In this document: positions 6,634-7,777 of the stretch, piece by piece
Position numbering within the stretch: the stretch's first letter is position 1
Layout of the letters: each line of letters begins with the position of its first letter
Source: Treponema sp. UBA4326
GTDB taxonomy: Bacteria; Spirochaetota; Spirochaetia; Treponematales; Treponemataceae
Direction: 5' to 3'
Length of the DNA stretch: 7,777 nt
Assembly: GCA_002393835.1 (NCBI GenBank)
Contig: DGTW01000229.1
Coordinates: forward strand, 1-7,777
Notes under the pieces: generated by a model
Told to the model about the DNA's origin: nothing
Databases searched by the model: none
The model's input: the letters and a program-made list of their open reading frames with translations, nothing else
Translations under genes and position numbers: made by a program

Positions 6634-6697
6634 ATGTTATTATATGCGAAAAAATGCATAAAATAGCAGAATTCTAGAAAATTTTCGTACGCTCTCA

Positions 6698-6726
6698 TTG
6701 ATTTAAAGATTTATTTGTGTCATATT
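6698..6726 (+). promoter_or_regulatory. Promoter of the lytic transglycosylase gene, possibly leaderless
   Basis: The -35 TTGATT (6698-6703), a 17-bp spacer and the -10 CATATT (6721-6726, 4 of 6 consensus bases) are followed six bases later by the ATG at 6733. The expected start point is the A of the ATG. The AGAGAA just before the ATG is too close to act as a normal ribosome site. Confidence 0.5.
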
Positions 6727-6732
6727 AGAGAA

Positions 6733-7497
6733 ATGAACTCTTATTCTAAAAGAATTATGCATGGAACCGTCTCAGTAAGCGTGCTTTTTCTGGCTGTATG
6801 TCTTCTTGTAAATTTCTGTATCCCGGCAGCCGGTTCCACTGTTAATGAAAACGAGTCTTCTTTTAATTCATTCTCTTCATTTGACTACGCTGAAGTTTTC
6901 GGCTCGACACCTGAAAAATATGATGTTTCAGACGATTTTCTTTCAAAAGAAGATTCAGGACTTGTCCTCTACAGGCAGCCGTTTTCGCGCCCTGCAGTAG
7001 AATGGTTTTTTACCCAGGTTACGGGCAACCGCGAAGTTGCACAGGCAATTCTTGAAAATGCAGACAAAAATGACATCCCGCTGACACTTGCATTTTCACT
7101 TGCATATGTTGAAAGCAAATACAAGCCTGCAGCCGTAAACAGCAATTCAAACGCAACAATTGACCGCGGTCTCTTCCAGCTCAACAGCAATTCGTTCCCG
7201 AAACTTACAGAAGCAGAATTTTTTGATCCGAACGTAAGTGCCAAATACGGAATGATTCACCTGAGATGGTGCATGGACCTGAGCGGAAACGAAGTTACAG
7301 CCCTTGCAATGTACAATGCAGGAACAACCCGCGTAAAGGCAAACAAGACACCTCAGCACACACTGAACTACGTAGGAAAAATCCAGAAATACAGGGCTCT
7401 TTTGGACGAAAAATTCTCATCTGAAATCATCGCCTTCTACGGAAACTCAACAAACGCCCTCGCAATGTCAAAAATAAGCGGCGCAAAAAACAACTAA
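6733..7497 (+). CDS. Exported SLT-domain lytic transglycosylase
   Basis: The 254-aa protein has a basic N-terminus (SKR), a hydrophobic run at about residues 12-33 and a likely signal peptidase I site after Ala-Ala-Gly34, so it is exported to the periplasm. No lipobox precedes Cys23 or Cys29. A Ser/Glu/Phe-rich linker (about 35-85) leads to a C-terminal SLT/goose-lysozyme-like domain with the catalytic Glu127 in AYVESKY, GLFQLN (146-151) and AMYNAG (192-197). Such enzymes cut peptidoglycan between MurNAc and GlcNAc with formation of 1,6-anhydroMurNAc, in wall turnover or to make room for envelope structures such as flagella. The frame is open to a TTG at 6715, but those six codons overlap the -10 and are unlikely to be used; ATG 6733 starts a proper signal peptide. 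There are no neighbours of linked function, so the gene seems to stand alone. Confidence 0.9.
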   Translation: MNSYSKRIMHGTVSVSVLFLAVCLLVNFCIPAAGSTVNENESSFNSFSSFDYAEVFGSTPEKYDVSDDFLSKEDSGLVLYRQPFSRPAVEWFFTQVTGNREVAQAILENADKNDIPLTLAFSLAYVESKYKPAAVNSNSNATIDRGLFQLNSNSFPKLTEAEFFDPNVSAKYGMIHLRWCMDLSGNEVTALAMYNAGTTRVKANKTPQHTLNYVGKIQKYRALLDEKFSSEIIAFYGNSTNALAMSKISGAKNN

Positions 7498-7502
7498 AAC
7501 AG

Positions 7503-7525
7503 ATTGCCGGCTCAAGTCCGGCAAT
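7503..7525. other. GC-rich hairpin after the lytic transglycosylase
   Basis: A perfect 8-bp stem (ATTGCCGG 7503-7510, CCGGCAAT 7518-7525) with a 7-nt loop starts five bases after the stop codon. On the plus strand it is followed by As, not Ts, so it is not a textbook terminator. It may protect the 3' end of the message, or act with the next hairpin to stop or stabilise converging transcripts. Confidence 0.6.
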
Positions 7526-7528
7526 AAC

Positions 7529-7562
7529 AAAAAAACCTGTTCAGAAAAAATCCGAACAGGTT
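7529..7562 (-). terminator. Rho-independent terminator of tRNA-Pro
   Basis: On the minus strand a perfect 9-bp stem (7554-7562 with 7534-7542) and an 11-nt loop are followed by a run of seven Ts (7535-7529, the last two stem positions included). It lies nine bases after the tRNA 3' end. Confidence 0.88.
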
Positions 7563-7571
7563 CAAATCTCG

Positions 7572-7645
7572 TCGGGCTAACCGAATTTGAATCGGTGACC
7601 CCTTGCCCCCCAGACAAGTACGCTAACCAGCTGCGCTATAGCCCG
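7572..7645 (-). tRNA. tRNA-Pro (anticodon GGG)
   Basis: A 74-nt cloverleaf can be drawn in full. The acceptor stem is CGGGCTA with TAGCCCG, the D stem is GCGC with GCGT, the anticodon stem is CTTGT with GCAAG (last pair U-G), and the T stem is ACCGA with TCGGT around TTCAAAT. The anticodon loop is CTGGGGG, which places the anticodon GGG at 7609-7611 and reads CCC and CCU proline codons. The C1-G72 pair and A73 discriminator agree with bacterial tRNA-Pro. The 3' CCA is not encoded, so a nucleotidyltransferase must add it. Confidence 0.95.
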
Positions 7646-7657
7646 ATATTTATCCAG

Positions 7658-7685
7658 ATACTACCACAAAAAACGAATCTGTAAA
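7658..7685 (-). promoter_or_regulatory. Promoter of tRNA-Pro
   Basis: The minus strand has a -35 TTTACA (7680-7685), a 16-bp spacer and the -10 TAGTAT (7658-7663) with an extended-10 TGG just upstream. The tRNA 5' end is 12 bases after the -10, leaving a short leader for RNase P removal. Confidence 0.6.
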
Positions 7686-7777
7686 AGCATCCCGAGACAG
7701 CCGTATACCCTCCACTTTTTGTAACAGAAAATCCTCCTGTTAAATTTAATCCTTGGTTTAAATTTCCCAATAAAAAA

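Noticed and set aside
6643..6660. TATGC/GCATA hairpin after the 144-aa gene as a terminator.
   Set aside because: The stem is only 5 bp and AT-rich, and it is followed by As instead of Ts.
7722..7765. Two small inverted repeats: TAACAG/CTGTTA (7722-7742) and AAATTTAA/TTAAATTT (7742-7765).
   Set aside because: Both are short and AT-rich and neither has a T tail or a gene it clearly serves; they could arise by chance in AT-rich spacer.
7636..7776. Minus-strand open stretch of 46 codons entering the window edge, with a protein-like Gly/Ser/Thr-rich peptide (GGFSVTKSGGYTAVSG).
   Set aside because: Its stop lies inside the tRNA-Pro gene and it overlaps the tRNA promoter. There is no supported start in the window, so it is more likely chance, although a translated upstream gene with a decayed end cannot be excluded.

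Overview
The window looks like chromosomal DNA of a Treponema-like spirochaete. This is inferred from gene content and style: a nitrogen-type PTS IIA protein, a PflX-family radical SAM enzyme, a fold-III ornithine decarboxylase, a periplasmic SLT lytic transglycosylase, moderate GC, and a tRNA gene without an encoded CCA. The species cannot be fixed from sequence alone. I see no phage, insertion sequence or CRISPR array.

Left part (1-5461), all on the minus strand. Read in the direction of transcription, the order is: a small unknown protein (136 aa from the preferred start), a PflX-like radical SAM enzyme, a 71-bp interrupted inverted repeat in the gap, a pyridoxal-phosphate decarboxylase (ornithine type), an aldo/keto reductase, and the first 545 codons of a large GH13 alpha-amylase-family protein that runs off the left edge. 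The decarboxylase and reductase are 21 bp apart and probably co-transcribed. The GH13 gene has its own extended -10 promoter. No single pathway joins these genes; polyamine synthesis (decarboxylase) and glycan breakdown (GH13) are the clearest roles.

Right part (5568-7497), on the plus strand: ptsN-like EIIA with a strong terminator, an approximately 82-bp GC-rich hairpin-forming element that resembles a dispersed repeat, an unknown 144-aa protein with a good ribosome binding site, then an exported lytic transglycosylase. After it come two hairpins, one of which is a clean terminator for the minus-strand tRNA-Pro(GGG) gene at 7572-7645, which has its own promoter.

The most unusual signal is promoter geometry. 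For three genes (136-aa protein at 5461, ptsN at 5603, transglycosylase at 6733) a -35/-10 pair ends exactly six bases before the ATG. The expected transcription start is therefore the A of the start codon, and none of the three has a Shine-Dalgarno sequence. Two of them form a divergent pair. This suggests leaderless mRNAs. Other genes in the window (aldo/keto reductase, decarboxylase, 144-aa protein) have ordinary Shine-Dalgarno sites, so the two start modes appear to coexist. The other structures worth testing are the inverted repeat at 3918-3988 and the GC-rich element at 6104-6185.
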